From: an uncultured Eubacteriales bacterium
GTDB lineage: Bacteria > Bacillota > Clostridia > Oscillospirales > QAMX01
NCBI GenBank assembly: GCA_905205975.1
Contig: CAJLFQ010000060.1
Span: forward strand, 1-13,769
Length of the DNA stretch: 13,769 nt
Direction: 5' to 3'
Each line of letters begins with the position of its first letter. Position 1 is the stretch's first letter. Under the pieces are notes generated by a model. It saw only the letters and a program-made list of their open reading frames with translations. It was not told where the DNA came from and did not search any database. Both the position numbers and the translations under genes were made by a program. Shown here one piece after another: positions 5,808 to 13,752 of this stretch.

Positions 5808-6344
5808 ATGACTCGAAAAGCCGATTTGATGACCGGTGATGAAGTTCGCCGGACGCTGATGCGGATGTCCCACCAAATTGTCGAGCGCAACAACGGCACC
5901 GGCAATGTCTGCCTGGTCGGCATCAAGCGCCGCGGGGTTCCGCTTGCAGAGCGCATTGCCGCAAACATTGAAATCATCGAAGGCGCTTCCGTTCCGCTCG
6001 GCACCCTCGACATCACGCTCTACCGCGACGATCTGGAACAGATTCAGCCGTCTCCGGAACTGCACAGCAGCGATATTCCGTTCTCGGTCGACGGCAAGAT
6101 CATCATCTTAGTCGATGATGTCATCTACACGGGCCGGACGGCGCGCGCCGCCATCGAAGCCATTTTTACCTATGGCCGCCCGGCACAGATTCAGCTGGCC
6201 GTCCTGATTGACCGCGGTCACCGCGAGCTCCCCTTCCGCCCGGACTATGTGGGCAAAAACATCCCGACTTCACACAGCGAAATCGTCTCGGTTCTCGTCG
6301 ATGCATACGACGGCCGAACCGGCGTTGAACTGTATGTGAAATAG
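5808..6344 (+). CDS. pyrR: Bifunctional PyrR: pyr attenuation regulator and uracil phosphoribosyltransferase
   Basis: This 178-residue protein is full length for PyrR, which binds pyr leader RNA when UMP or UTP is bound and also converts uracil plus PRPP to UMP. The PRPP-binding loop is IILVDDVIYTGRTARAA (99-115), with the paired acidic residues Asp103-Asp104 and the Thr-Gly-Arg-Thr floor. GIKRRGVPLAERIA (38-51), LGTLDITLYRDD (64-75) and the C-terminal VGKNIPTS (148-155) are family hallmarks. The start at 5808 has GAGGTG (5798-5803) close upstream. An earlier in-frame ATG at 5739 falls inside the attenuator, so it is rejected. The gene is autoregulated by the leader at 5607-5778 and is followed after 58 bp by its only co-transcribed partner, a uracil permease. 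Confidence 0.97.
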   Translation: MTRKADLMTGDEVRRTLMRMSHQIVERNNGTGNVCLVGIKRRGVPLAERIAANIEIIEGASVPLGTLDITLYRDDLEQIQPSPELHSSDIPFSVDGKIIILVDDVIYTGRTARAAIEAIFTYGRPAQIQLAVLIDRGHRELPFRPDYVGKNIPTSHSEIVSVLVDAYDGRTGVELYVK

Positions 6345-6402
6345 ATACCCTTGCATCCAACAACGCGATTCCATACAAATCTACTATCTGGAGGAAAAGG
6401 AA

Positions 6403-7773
6403 ATGAAACTCACTTACGGCGTCCAAGACAAACCCCGCTTCGGGCAACTGCTCGCGTTCGCATTTCAGCAGCTGCTTGCGATTCTCGCAGCGACCATCGC
6501 GGTCCCGGCCATCGTCGGCAACGGCATGTCCACCTCGGCGGCACTTTTCGGCGCAGGCGTCGGCACGCTTGTCTATCTGCTCTTCACCAAATTCAAGAGC
6601 CCGGTCTTCCTCGGCTCCTCCTTCGCATTCATCGGCTCCATGTTCGCGGCCTTCGGCGGCGCAACCTCCGTTCAGGTCGGCTACCTCGGTCTGATCATCG
6701 GCGCAGCCTTCGCCGGGCTGGTCTACGTTGTCATCGCACTGGTTGTCAAGTTCGCCGGCGTCGCCTGGATTGACAAGCTGATGCCCGCCGTCGTCATCGG
6801 GCCGACCGTCTCCATCATCGGTCTCTCGCTGGCGGCCAACGCTGTCAAAGACGCCGTCGGCTGCAGCGCAGGCGCCATCGAGTTCGATACCGCCAACTCC
6901 ACTTACCTGATGAGCACAAAAGGTCTGATCTGCCTGCTCTGCGCACTGGTCACGCTGGCAGTCGTCATGCTCTGCTCGGTCTTCGGCAAGAAGATGGCCA
7001 AAATGATCCCCTTCATCATCGGCATCGCTTCCGGCTACGCGCTGGCCGCCATCTTCACGGTCATCGGCAACTGCGCCGACATCGAAACGCTGAAAATTAT
7101 CGACTTCTCCAAATTTTCGCACATGCAGTGGGTTCCGGACTTCACCTTCGTGGAAGCCTTCAAAGGTCTGAAGGAAGGCATCACGCTCTCCTACATCGGC
7201 ACGCTGGCTGTCGCATACATCCCGGTCGCCTTCGTGGTCTTCGCAGAACACATCGCCGACCACAAGAACCTCTCCTCCATCATTGAACACGACCTGCTCA
7301 AAGAGCCCGGCCTTTCCCGTACCCTGCTGGGTGACGGTGTCGGTTCCATGGTCGGCGCCTTCTTCGGCGGCTGCCCGAACACCACTTACGGCGAATCCGT
7401 CGGCTGTGTCGCCATCTCCGGCAACGCTTCAGTCGTGACCATCCTCGTCACCGCAATCTTTGCCATCCTCGCCTCCTTCGTCGCACCGTTCGTCACCTTC
7501 CTCTCCACAATTCCAGCCTGCGTCATGGGCGGCGTCTGCATCTCGCTCTACGGCTTCATCGCGGTCTCCGGTCTGAAGATGATTCAGAAAGTCGACCTCA
7601 ACGAAAACCGCAACCTGTTCGTCGTCTCCATCATCCTGATCACCGGCATCGGCAACCTGTGCCTGACCTTCGGCAAAATCAAGCTGACCTCGATCGCCTG
7701 CGCCCTCATTCTCGGCATCCTGGCTAACGTCATGCTCTCCAGGAAGAAGAACGCCGATTCGGAAAACAAGTAA
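6403..7773 (+). CDS. uraA: NCS2-family uracil permease
   Basis: This 456-residue membrane protein belongs to the NCS2 nucleobase transporters and most likely imports uracil with protons across the cytoplasmic membrane. It has about 14 hydrophobic segments. The substrate-binding positions of E. coli UraA have counterparts in FAEHIADH (Glu282) and NTTYGES (Glu331), the latter being the core of the NCS2 signature. GPTVSIIGLSLAANAVKDA (132-150) is also typical. GGAGG (6390-6394) lies 8 nt before the ATG. Co-transcription with pyrR under PyrR attenuation argues for uracil over xanthine: uptake would fall when UMP is plentiful. No second attenuator is seen in the 58-bp gap, so both genes should respond together. 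The gene is called pyrP in Bacillus-style naming. A strong terminator follows. Confidence 0.92.
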   Translation: MKLTYGVQDKPRFGQLLAFAFQQLLAILAATIAVPAIVGNGMSTSAALFGAGVGTLVYLLFTKFKSPVFLGSSFAFIGSMFAAFGGATSVQVGYLGLIIGAAFAGLVYVVIALVVKFAGVAWIDKLMPAVVIGPTVSIIGLSLAANAVKDAVGCSAGAIEFDTANSTYLMSTKGLICLLCALVTLAVVMLCSVFGKKMAKMIPFIIGIASGYALAAIFTVIGNCADIETLKIIDFSKFSHMQWVPDFTFVEAFKGLKEGITLSYIGTLAVAYIPVAFVVFAEHIADHKNLSSIIEHDLLKEPGLSRTLLGDGVGSMVGAFFGGCPNTTYGESVGCVAISGNASVVTILVTAIFAILASFVAPFVTFLSTIPACVMGGVCISLYGFIAVSGLKMIQKVDLNENRNLFVVSIILITGIGNLCLTFGKIKLTSIACALILGILANVMLSRKKNADSENK

Positions 7774-7804
7774 TCACGCGCGAAAATCCACCTTCTAAAA
7801 GCTG

Positions 7805-7842
7805 CTGCGCCGGTCTTTTCAAAAGACCGGCGCAGTTTTTTT
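7805..7842. terminator. Long terminator between convergent genes
   Basis: The arms at 7805-7819 and 7821-7835 are perfectly complementary over 15 positions around one base, so the real loop is the central TTTTCAAAA. Seven T follow on the plus strand (7836-7842). On the minus strand the hairpin is followed by a shorter CTTTT run, so it can probably also stop the SGNH hydrolase transcript coming from the right, whose stop codon is at 7858-7856. Confidence 0.93.
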
Positions 7843-7855
7843 GTTTGTCTGTTTT

Positions 7856-8938
7856 TTATTCGATGAGCATCTGATTCAGATACCGCGCTGCCGCATGCCC
7901 CAGGTGCAAGGATCCTTCAACGTTCGGATGACCGCCGAAGCTGGCGCGATGACTGAACGGCTGGGAACGGCCGAGAATCGGGGCAACGTTCAGGATCCTG
8001 TCGGCCGGAACCATGCCGGAACGGATGGCGTCATTGGCGGCGTACCAGTGGGCCTGATGATCATGCTCCATATCGAACGGCGGAATCGTCAGCAGAAGCA
8101 CACGCGTGCCGGCCTCATGCAGCGCCATCACAATGGTTATGAGATCGCACAACACTTCTTCGGCTGTGCGCCCGCGGAGAATATCGTTGACGCCGAAGCA
8201 GACCGTCACAATGTCGCATGTTTTGGCGCGGGCAAGCCACAGCCCGTTGGTGGCAGCGTCGCTGGCGCGCCCGAAGCCGATGCCGAGGTTCCATACGCTC
8301 ACATCGTCCGGCAGCGCTTCCGCTGCCTTCGCCACCCAGTGTGCATAGGATTCGCATGGCGTTCCGATGCCCTGGGTGATGGAATCGCCAAGAAAGCCGA
8401 TTTTTTTTCGTGCCGGGCGGTCGCAGCCGACCATCAGCGGAACCGGGATGCGCTTGTCGAGGGGCAGCGGTTCGTGTTCACCGGAATGAACGTTCAGCAC
8501 CATCTCTTCGTGATAGGGAAAGTCATTGCCGCGGACGGTGACTTCATAGACGAGGCAGTCCCCCGGCGCCGCACGCAGCGTCACCGGATCGGAGCAGAAA
8601 AAGCCCTCTCCCGCTTGAACTATGCGATTCGGACGGCCGTCAAAGGTGACCGTCTGACAGGCGCCGGCAGGCATGCCGGGTTCCTTTGCAAGCCCGATGC
8701 GCATGGCGCGAATTTCCCACAGACCGCCCGCATCGTTGGCCTTGGAAATCGCGCCGTCGGCGAACGTGCTGTCGATGCGGTTCGCAAAAAGCAGCGCATA
8801 CCGTTCGCCGCCCCGGGTGAGACGGTAAGAGACGCGTCCGGTGCGCGTCACCGGTGCGGGAAACCGTGCAAGCACCTGGTTTGCGCTTCCGGCTGTTGTA
8901 TCCGCGGTAAAGGTGCGGAAGAATGTTTCGGTTGTCAT
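7856..8938 (-). CDS. SGNH/GDSL hydrolase
   Basis: This 360-residue protein is an SGNH hydrolase, a family of esterases and lipases that often deacetylate carbohydrates. A beta-rich N-terminal domain of about 170 residues precedes the catalytic domain, as in two-domain carbohydrate esterases. Block I is FLGDSITQG with Ser186, block II is NLGIGFGR (217-224) with the oxyanion glycine, block III is FGVND with Asn251, and block V is GGHPNVEG with His337. The Asp normally three residues before that His is replaced by Phe334, so the acid of the triad is not in its usual place. No signal peptide is seen. The frame is open further upstream to 9070, but an ATG at 8989 overlaps the minus-strand -10 box, so the ATG at 8938 is preferred. 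The gene stands alone between a convergent terminator and a divergent promoter. The substrate is unknown. Confidence 0.85.
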   Translation of the reverse strand: MTTETFFRTFTADTTAGSANQVLARFPAPVTRTGRVSYRLTRGGERYALLFANRIDSTFADGAISKANDAGGLWEIRAMRIGLAKEPGMPAGACQTVTFDGRPNRIVQAGEGFFCSDPVTLRAAPGDCLVYEVTVRGNDFPYHEEMVLNVHSGEHEPLPLDKRIPVPLMVGCDRPARKKIGFLGDSITQGIGTPCESYAHWVAKAAEALPDDVSVWNLGIGFGRASDAATNGLWLARAKTCDIVTVCFGVNDILRGRTAEEVLCDLITIVMALHEAGTRVLLLTIPPFDMEHDHQAHWYAANDAIRSGMVPADRILNVAPILGRSQPFSHRASFGGHPNVEGSLHLGHAAARYLNQMLIE

Positions 8939-8987
8939 CGGCGTCACTTCTTTCTGATTGGTTCCGGCGCGTGTACGCCTGTTATCC

Positions 8988-9016
8988 ATTATAACATCTT
9001 TCAGTTTTTTCTGCAA
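8988..9016 (-). promoter_or_regulatory. Leftward promoter of the SGNH hydrolase gene
   Basis: Read on the minus strand, TTGCAG (9016-9011) and a perfect TATAAT (8993-8988) are 17 bp apart, giving a start near 8981. This leaves a 43-nt leader before the ATG at 8938 and rules out the in-frame ATG codons further upstream. Confidence 0.75.
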
Positions 9017-9058
9017 GGCTGTATGGGAAATCTTCCATCTGCTTCCGCCCTGCGGCAC

Positions 9059-9087
9059 TTGTCTGTCCACCAGTTCTGTGGTATAAT
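9059..9087 (+). promoter_or_regulatory. Rightward promoter of the full-length MATE gene
   Basis: TTGTCT (9059-9064) and a perfect TATAAT (9082-9087) are 17 bp apart, with a start near 9094. It is back to back with the leftward promoter at 9016-8988, and 42 bp separate the two -35 boxes. Confidence 0.7.
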
Positions 9088-9135
9088 ATGTAGGCTTTCA
9101 AAATTCGACAAAACACAAGGATGGAACAACGTCAT

Positions 9136-10515
9136 ATGGCAAAGCGATCGTATGAAATGGATATGTGCCGGGGACCTCTCGCCGGGAAAATTCTGATGTT
9201 TTCACTGCCGCTGATTTTCTCCGGCATTTTGCAGCTTTTGTTCAATGCGGCTGACCTCGTCGTCGTCGGCAAGTTTGCCGGTGACATTTCCGATCAGGCG
9301 CTGGCCGCCGTCGGTTCCACCGGTTCCGTGACCAACCTGATCACCGGTGCATTCATCGGCCTCTCTACCGGCGCCAACGTGCTTGTCGCACAGTTGTATG
9401 GCGCCAATGACCACCAAAAGCTGAGCAAAGCCGTTCACACCGCCATTACGCTCGCGTTTATCAGCGGCGTCGTTCTGGTCGGCGTCGGTCTACTGGTCGC
9501 CCGCCCGCTGCTGGAGTGGATGGAGACGCCGGCAGACGTCATCGATTTGTCTGAGCTTTATATGCGCATCATTTTCTACGGTATGCCTGCCAATATGCTC
9601 TACAATTTCGGTTCCGCCATTCTCCGTTCCATCGGCGACACGAAGCGTCCGCTCTACTTCCTGCTCATTGCCGGCTCCCTGAACGTCGTACTGAACCTCG
9701 TTTTCGTCATCTGCTTCCATATGAACGTCGCTGGCGTGGCACTGGCCACTGTAATCTCTCAGGTTCTGTCGGCCGTTCTGATTTTGATCTGTCTTTTCCG
9801 GATGGACGGCCCCTGTAAACTCAGCTGGCGTCATCTCGGCATCAACGGCGAAGCCACGCTGAAAATCGCCCGCGTCGGTCTGCCGGCCGGTCTGCAAGGC
9901 TGCATTTTCTCGATCTCCAACGTTTTGATTCAGTCTTCCATCAACTCATTCGGCTCTCTGGCCATGGCTGGCAGCACCTCCGCCGCCAACATTGAAGGGT
10001 TTATTTATATTGCGATGAACGCGGTCTATCAGGCGGCGCTCAGCTTCACCAGTCAGAACTTCGGCGCCAAACAGTACAAGCGCATCAATAAGGTGTTTGC
10101 CGTCTGCGCCATGCTGGTGACGGCCGTCGGTCTGCTGCTCGGTCTGCTGGCCATCCTTCTCAAGCGTCCGCTCCTCTCCCTGTACACCGACGACCCCGTG
10201 GTCGCGGACTTCGGCGTCTTCCGTATGAACGTGATCGTGACCACTTATTTCTTCTGCGGGCTCATGGAAGTCTGCACCGGCGTCATGCGCGGGATCGGCT
10301 ACTCGATTCTCCCGATGTGCGTTTCGCTCGCCGGCGCATGCGGCCTGCGCGTTCTCTGGATTTATACGCTGTTTGCCGCCGACCGCACCATGACAATGCT
10401 TTATCTTTCCTATCCGGTCTCTTGGGCAATCACCACACTTGTTCATTTTCTCTGTTTCCTGGTCGCCCGCCGGAAACTCCCGAAAGAAAATGTGCCGCTG
10501 GAAGACGCGGCGTAA
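9136..10515 (+). CDS. MATE-family multidrug exporter (NorM/DinF-like)
   Basis: This 459-residue protein is full length for a MATE exporter, with 12 predicted helices in two halves of six. The N-terminal segment GPLAGKILMFSLPLIFSG leads into helix 1 and is followed by ADLVVVGKFAG. GSAILRSIGDTKRPLYF and VVLNLVFVICF in the first half, and FTSQNFGAKQYKRINKVF in the second, are typical of the family. It would expel organic cations or other toxic compounds across the cytoplasmic membrane using an ion gradient. The ATG at 9136 is preferred because GGATGG (9119-9124) lies 11 nt upstream. The in-frame ATG at 9121 would have no room for a binding site, so the start is moderately sure. The gene has its own promoter and terminator and no adjacent regulator. 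Unlike the MATE gene at 4335, this copy is intact. The substrate is unknown. Confidence 0.92.
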   Translation: MAKRSYEMDMCRGPLAGKILMFSLPLIFSGILQLLFNAADLVVVGKFAGDISDQALAAVGSTGSVTNLITGAFIGLSTGANVLVAQLYGANDHQKLSKAVHTAITLAFISGVVLVGVGLLVARPLLEWMETPADVIDLSELYMRIIFYGMPANMLYNFGSAILRSIGDTKRPLYFLLIAGSLNVVLNLVFVICFHMNVAGVALATVISQVLSAVLILICLFRMDGPCKLSWRHLGINGEATLKIARVGLPAGLQGCIFSISNVLIQSSINSFGSLAMAGSTSAANIEGFIYIAMNAVYQAALSFTSQNFGAKQYKRINKVFAVCAMLVTAVGLLLGLLAILLKRPLLSLYTDDPVVADFGVFRMNVIVTTYFFCGLMEVCTGVMRGIGYSILPMCVSLAGACGLRVLWIYTLFAADRTMTMLYLSYPVSWAITTLVHFLCFLVARRKLPKENVPLEDAA

Positions 10516-10520
10516 AGAAA

Positions 10521-10555
10521 ACGGACGAACTGTTTTTGCAGCTCGTCCGTTTTTT
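10521..10555 (+). terminator. Terminator after the MATE gene
   Basis: ACGGACGA (10521-10528) pairs with TCGTCCGT (10543-10550). The stem continues with three more pairs after one mismatch, and a T-run reaches 10555. It lies 5 bp after the stop codon and 10 bp before the end of the convergent permease gene, for which it may act weakly in reverse. Confidence 0.9.
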
Positions 10556-10565
10556 GATACGGTTT

Positions 10566-12911
10566 TTAATCGGCTGCTTTCAGAGATTCCGCCATGTTGA
10601 TCCGGTGCAGACGGCGGAGCATCAGCAGATCCACCAGACCGGAAAAGCACAGCGAAGCAGCCGCCGCAATCAGAAAGCTCCCGGCTGAAATGCTGCGCCC
10701 CAGCATCATATCCGGGCTGTCTGCCACGCGGACGACATACGCATGCAGCAGGACGCCGAGCGGCAGCCCGGCGCAGAGGCCGAGGATGGTTTGCAGCCAA
10801 ATTTCCCGGAACACATAGCGCGCGGTTTCTCCGTGGCGGTACCCGAGCACACGGAGCGTCGCCAGCTCTTTTGTGCGTTCGCTGATGTTGACATTGGTAA
10901 TCTGATACAGGACGATCACGGCCAAGGCGCCTGCGCAGGCGACAATCAGCAGGACGACGGCGTCCAGACTTTTCAGCAGCCGTTCATACGCCGTCTTTGT
11001 CTGTGCCGTCCATTCAACCGCGAGCACGCCCGGCTGCGCCAGCAGCGCCTCTGAAGCGGTTTCCCTTTCTGCATCTGTTGTCAGCCCGGTTCTCAGCAGA
11101 CGGGCCGACTGACCGGTGATCCCTGTTCGGCTGCCGAGCCACAGGCACGCGCCGACATAGTTTTCCGCGATACCGGTCACGATCAGCTGTTTTTCTTCGC
11201 CGGCGGTTTCCTTCACCCGGACAGCATCGCCCACGGACACGCCGAGCGTTTCCGCCGCCTTTTCGCTCAGCACCACGGCGTTCTCATCCATGTCAATCGG
11301 TTTGCCGGTTTTTCGATTCCGCAGCGTTTGAAACGCCGGGAACGCTTCCGGGTCTTCCACCACCAGCGCGTCCATTTGCAGCGATTGATCTCCGGCGGAA
11401 ACCGTCACTGTGGACGTTTGAACCGCCAGCGAAACGGCGCCTTCCGGCAGTTCAATCGATATGTCGCCGGACAATGTGACGACGGCGTCCTCATGCTGAA
11501 GCGATTCAAACTGCGTGTCGGTACAAACACGGACCGAATCACGGAGCCCGAGCGCCGCGACCATCAGCGCCGCGCATCCGGCGACGCCGACCACCGTCAG
11601 AATCAGATTCTTTTTGTTGCGGAACACGTTGCGCGCCGTCGCCTTGCTGCTGAACGATAAACGGCGCCACAACGGGCGAACCCGCTCCAGGAGAATGCGC
11701 TGACCCGGTTTCGGGACGCGCGGCAGCATCAGCGCAGCCGGTTTCTCACGCAGCGCCCGGCGGCACGCAAAGCCTGCGGCCAGCAGCGCACAGATCAGTT
11801 CTGCGCCGCAGGCCAGCGCAGCCAGCAGGCCGTCAAACCGCAGCACCAGCGGCGGCAGGTCATACAAGGTTTCATAGGCGGCATAGATGCCCAGCGGCAG
11901 GACCCAGCATCCGCAGGCAAGGCCAAGCATACAGCCGGTCAGCGTCGCCAGACCGCTGTAGACGGCGTATTGCGCAAAGATGGCGCCGTTTCCATATCCG
12001 ATCGCCTTGAATGTCCCGATTTGAATCCGTTCCTCTTCCACCATTCTTGTCATCGCGGTCAGCGTGACCAGCATCGTGACCAAAAAGAAAAAAATCGGCA
12101 CGACCTTCGCAATGTCAGCGATTTTATCCATGTTGGTGTGATAGCTGACTGCGCTCAGGTTGGATTGACGGTCCAATATCTGCCGGCGCCCGCCGTCATC
12201 CAGACCCAATCCGCGGATCTGGTCTGCGGCATCGTCCACCAGACGCTGATAGGCGTCGGTAAACGCCGCTTGTTCGTCAGCGCCCGTGACGGTGCAGTAG
12301 ATCAGGTTGACCGGCTCATCGGCACGCTCCGTATAGGCAATGAGATCCACCCGCCCGCTTCCGATCATGCTGACTTCACGCTCGTTGGCAATATAAAAGG
12401 GATTGGTCACCGTTCCTGTCACGTACAGTGTTTTGCCGCTGTCCAGATAGATGGTATCTCCGATGCCGACGGCATACATCTCGCTCTGGGGACGCTGCAC
12501 CACGCATTCCGACGGCGACGCTGGCATCCGCCCTTCGGCCAGTGTCAGGCGGTTGACCGGCAATGCCCCGTCGCCGAAGGTCAGATACTCGATCCGGGCG
12601 GTCACTGAATCGCTGCCGATCCGGACGGGCTGATCCGCCACATGGACAGGCAGTACCGCACGAATGCACGGCAGCGCCTGAATTGCAATCTGTTCCCCCT
12701 TGGACAAGCCGGTCTGGCTGTCCATGATCCACAAATCGCTCATCCGCTCGGTTTGATAGAGCCGATCCAGCGAAGCATGCATATCGGGCGTTCCGGACAG
12801 AAGACCCACCAGAAAACCAACCCCCAGCGCGACAATGGCGGCAATGGACAAAAAACGGCCGATGCTGCCGCGAATGGCGCGTCTGATGCAGATGCGCTCG
12901 CTTTTTACCAT
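10566..12911 (-). CDS. FtsX-domain ABC transporter permease
   Basis: This 781-residue protein is the membrane partner of the ATPase encoded just upstream. It has the layout of large Firmicute exporters with two FtsX domains. Helix 1 (about 19-39) is followed by an extracytoplasmic domain (about 43-265). Three helices follow at about 270-288, 310-342 and 360-383. A cytoplasmic linker leads to helix 5 (436-455), a second extracytoplasmic domain (460-645), and three final helices at 651-672, 705-727 and 743-766. Matching coupling motifs occur in both halves: EERIQIGTFKAIGYG (293-307) and RTKELATLRVLGY (679-691). Such proteins act as mechanotransmission exporters of peptides or lipids or as resistance modules. 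A GGAGG 8 nt before the ATG lies inside the ATPase gene, and the two frames overlap by 7 nt. No sensor kinase pair is visible in the window to suggest bacitracin-type resistance. The cargo is unknown. Confidence 0.9.
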   Translation of the reverse strand: MVKSERICIRRAIRGSIGRFLSIAAIVALGVGFLVGLLSGTPDMHASLDRLYQTERMSDLWIMDSQTGLSKGEQIAIQALPCIRAVLPVHVADQPVRIGSDSVTARIEYLTFGDGALPVNRLTLAEGRMPASPSECVVQRPQSEMYAVGIGDTIYLDSGKTLYVTGTVTNPFYIANEREVSMIGSGRVDLIAYTERADEPVNLIYCTVTGADEQAAFTDAYQRLVDDAADQIRGLGLDDGGRRQILDRQSNLSAVSYHTNMDKIADIAKVVPIFFFLVTMLVTLTAMTRMVEEERIQIGTFKAIGYGNGAIFAQYAVYSGLATLTGCMLGLACGCWVLPLGIYAAYETLYDLPPLVLRFDGLLAALACGAELICALLAAGFACRRALREKPAALMLPRVPKPGQRILLERVRPLWRRLSFSSKATARNVFRNKKNLILTVVGVAGCAALMVAALGLRDSVRVCTDTQFESLQHEDAVVTLSGDISIELPEGAVSLAVQTSTVTVSAGDQSLQMDALVVEDPEAFPAFQTLRNRKTGKPIDMDENAVVLSEKAAETLGVSVGDAVRVKETAGEEKQLIVTGIAENYVGACLWLGSRTGITGQSARLLRTGLTTDAERETASEALLAQPGVLAVEWTAQTKTAYERLLKSLDAVVLLIVACAGALAVIVLYQITNVNISERTKELATLRVLGYRHGETARYVFREIWLQTILGLCAGLPLGVLLHAYVVRVADSPDMMLGRSISAGSFLIAAAASLCFSGLVDLLMLRRLHRINMAESLKAAD

Positions 12912-13606
12912 TCGATCGCCTCCACCGGAACCGGATGCGGCTGATGCAATTCGCCGGCAACGGCGCCGTTCCGCACGCGAATGACGTGATCCGCCATGGC
13001 CGTCAGGGCGCTGTTATGCGTGACAATGACCACCGTTTTCTGCATGGTGCGGCACAGCGTTTGCAGCAGTTTCAAAATCGTCTTGCCGGTCTGGTCGTCC
13101 AATGCGCCGGTCGGCTCGTCGCAGAGCAGGAGCTTGGGGTTTTTGGCAATCGCCCTGGCGATGGACACCCGCTGCTGTTCCCCGCCGGAAAGCTGCGCCG
13201 GGAAATTGTGCATCCGTTCCGACAGGCCGACCGCCTTCAGCGCTTCGGCGGCATCCATCGGCGCACGGCACAGTTCCGACGCCAGCTCCACGTTTTCCAG
13301 CGCCGTCAGGTTCTGCACCAGGTTGTAAAACTGGAAAACAAACCCCACTTCGTTCCGCCGGTACTGCGTGAGCTGCCGGTCATTCTGCGCACTCAGCACC
13401 GTCTCCCCGATGCGGATTTCACCGGAATCACACGAATCCATGCCGCCCAGCAGGTTCAGCAGCGTCGTTTTCCCGGCGCCGCTCGGCCCGACAATCACGC
13501 AGAGCTCGCCGGCCTCCATGGAAAATGATACATGATCGCACGCGGCAATCCGCCCGCTTCCTACCCGGTATTCCTTACAGACATCCGTCAGCTGTACAAA
13601 TTTCAT
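12905..13606 (-). CDS. ABC transporter ATP-binding protein, MacB/LolD-type
   Basis: This 233-residue ATPase powers the FtsX permease that overlaps its 3' end. All catalytic elements are present: Walker A GPSGAGKTT (40-48), Q-loop Gln92, signature LSGGEQQ (139-145), Walker B LLLCDE (159-164) with catalytic Glu164, and the switch His197 in VTHN. The sequence around the Q-loop (VGFVFQFYNLVQNLTALENV) is typical of the lipoprotein/macrolide exporter group (MacB, LolD, FtsE-like). The frame is open upstream to 13657, but the ATG at 13606 has AAAGGAG (13623-13617) 10 nt before it and begins at the usual MKFVQL-type residue, so it is chosen. The promoter is at 13700-13672. Translational coupling to the permease is likely because of the 7-nt overlap. 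Confidence 0.95.
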   Translation of the reverse strand: MKFVQLTDVCKEYRVGSGRIAACDHVSFSMEAGELCVIVGPSGAGKTTLLNLLGGMDSCDSGEIRIGETVLSAQNDRQLTQYRRNEVGFVFQFYNLVQNLTALENVELASELCRAPMDAAEALKAVGLSERMHNFPAQLSGGEQQRVSIARAIAKNPKLLLCDEPTGALDDQTGKTILKLLQTLCRTMQKTVVIVTHNSALTAMADHVIRVRNGAVAGELHQPHPVPVEAIEW

Positions 13607-13650
13607 GACACACAGGCTCCTTTCCACACTGTTATTTTTCAGACACAGCG

Positions 13651-13679
13651 TTGACAAACTGACACGTTTCTATTATACT
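13651..13679 (+). promoter_or_regulatory. Rightward consensus promoter sharing the -10 region of the ABC operon promoter
   Basis: TTGACA (13651-13656) and TATACT (13674-13679) are exactly 17 bp apart on the plus strand, giving a start near 13686 and a transcript that leaves the window on the right. The -10 box overlaps the leftward -10 box at 13677-13672 by four bases. No gene on the right can be seen within the window. Confidence 0.5.
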
Positions 13680-13700
13680 AACATCGTGTATGAATTTCAA
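13672..13700 (-). promoter_or_regulatory. Leftward promoter of the ABC exporter operon
   Basis: On the minus strand TTGAAA (13700-13695) and a perfect TATAAT (13677-13672) are 17 bp apart, so transcription starts near 13665 and reaches the ATPase ATG at 13606 after about 60 nt. The -35 box touches the left arm of the inverted repeat at 13698-13752. Confidence 0.75.
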
Positions 13701-13752
13701 GAAACAGATGGCCCGGCTTTTGTTCAGCGCTGAACACCGGGCGCGTTTCTTG
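13698..13752. repeat. Nested inverted repeat, terminator or regulatory dyad
   Basis: Three pairs of arms nest around one centre: CAAGAAAC (13698-13705) with GTTTCTTG (13745-13752), GCCCGG (13711-13716) with CCGGGC (13737-13742), and the 16-bp perfect palindrome TGTTCAGCGCTGAACA (13721-13736). The outer A-rich/T-rich arms and GC-rich core resemble a bidirectional terminator, possibly of a gene beyond the right edge. The position just upstream of the ABC promoter would also allow a regulatory role. Confidence 0.6.

Noticed and set aside
6166..7290. Open frame of 374 codons on the minus strand over pyrR and the permease
   Set aside because: The translation is dominated by Asp, Glu and Gly-type complements of hydrophobic codons and has no recognisable domain. 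The sense genes are certain.
7841..9196. Open frame of 451 codons on the plus strand over the SGNH hydrolase gene
   Set aside because: It is antisense to a gene with clear SGNH blocks, and its translation is rich in Arg, His and Cys with no family pattern. GC-rich codon use on the minus strand explains the absence of stops.
10566..13606. Bacitracin-type resistance module (BceAB with a two-component system)
   Set aside because: The ATPase-permease order is compatible, but the permease has two similar halves with two external domains, not the single large BceB loop, and no sensor kinase or response regulator gene is visible.
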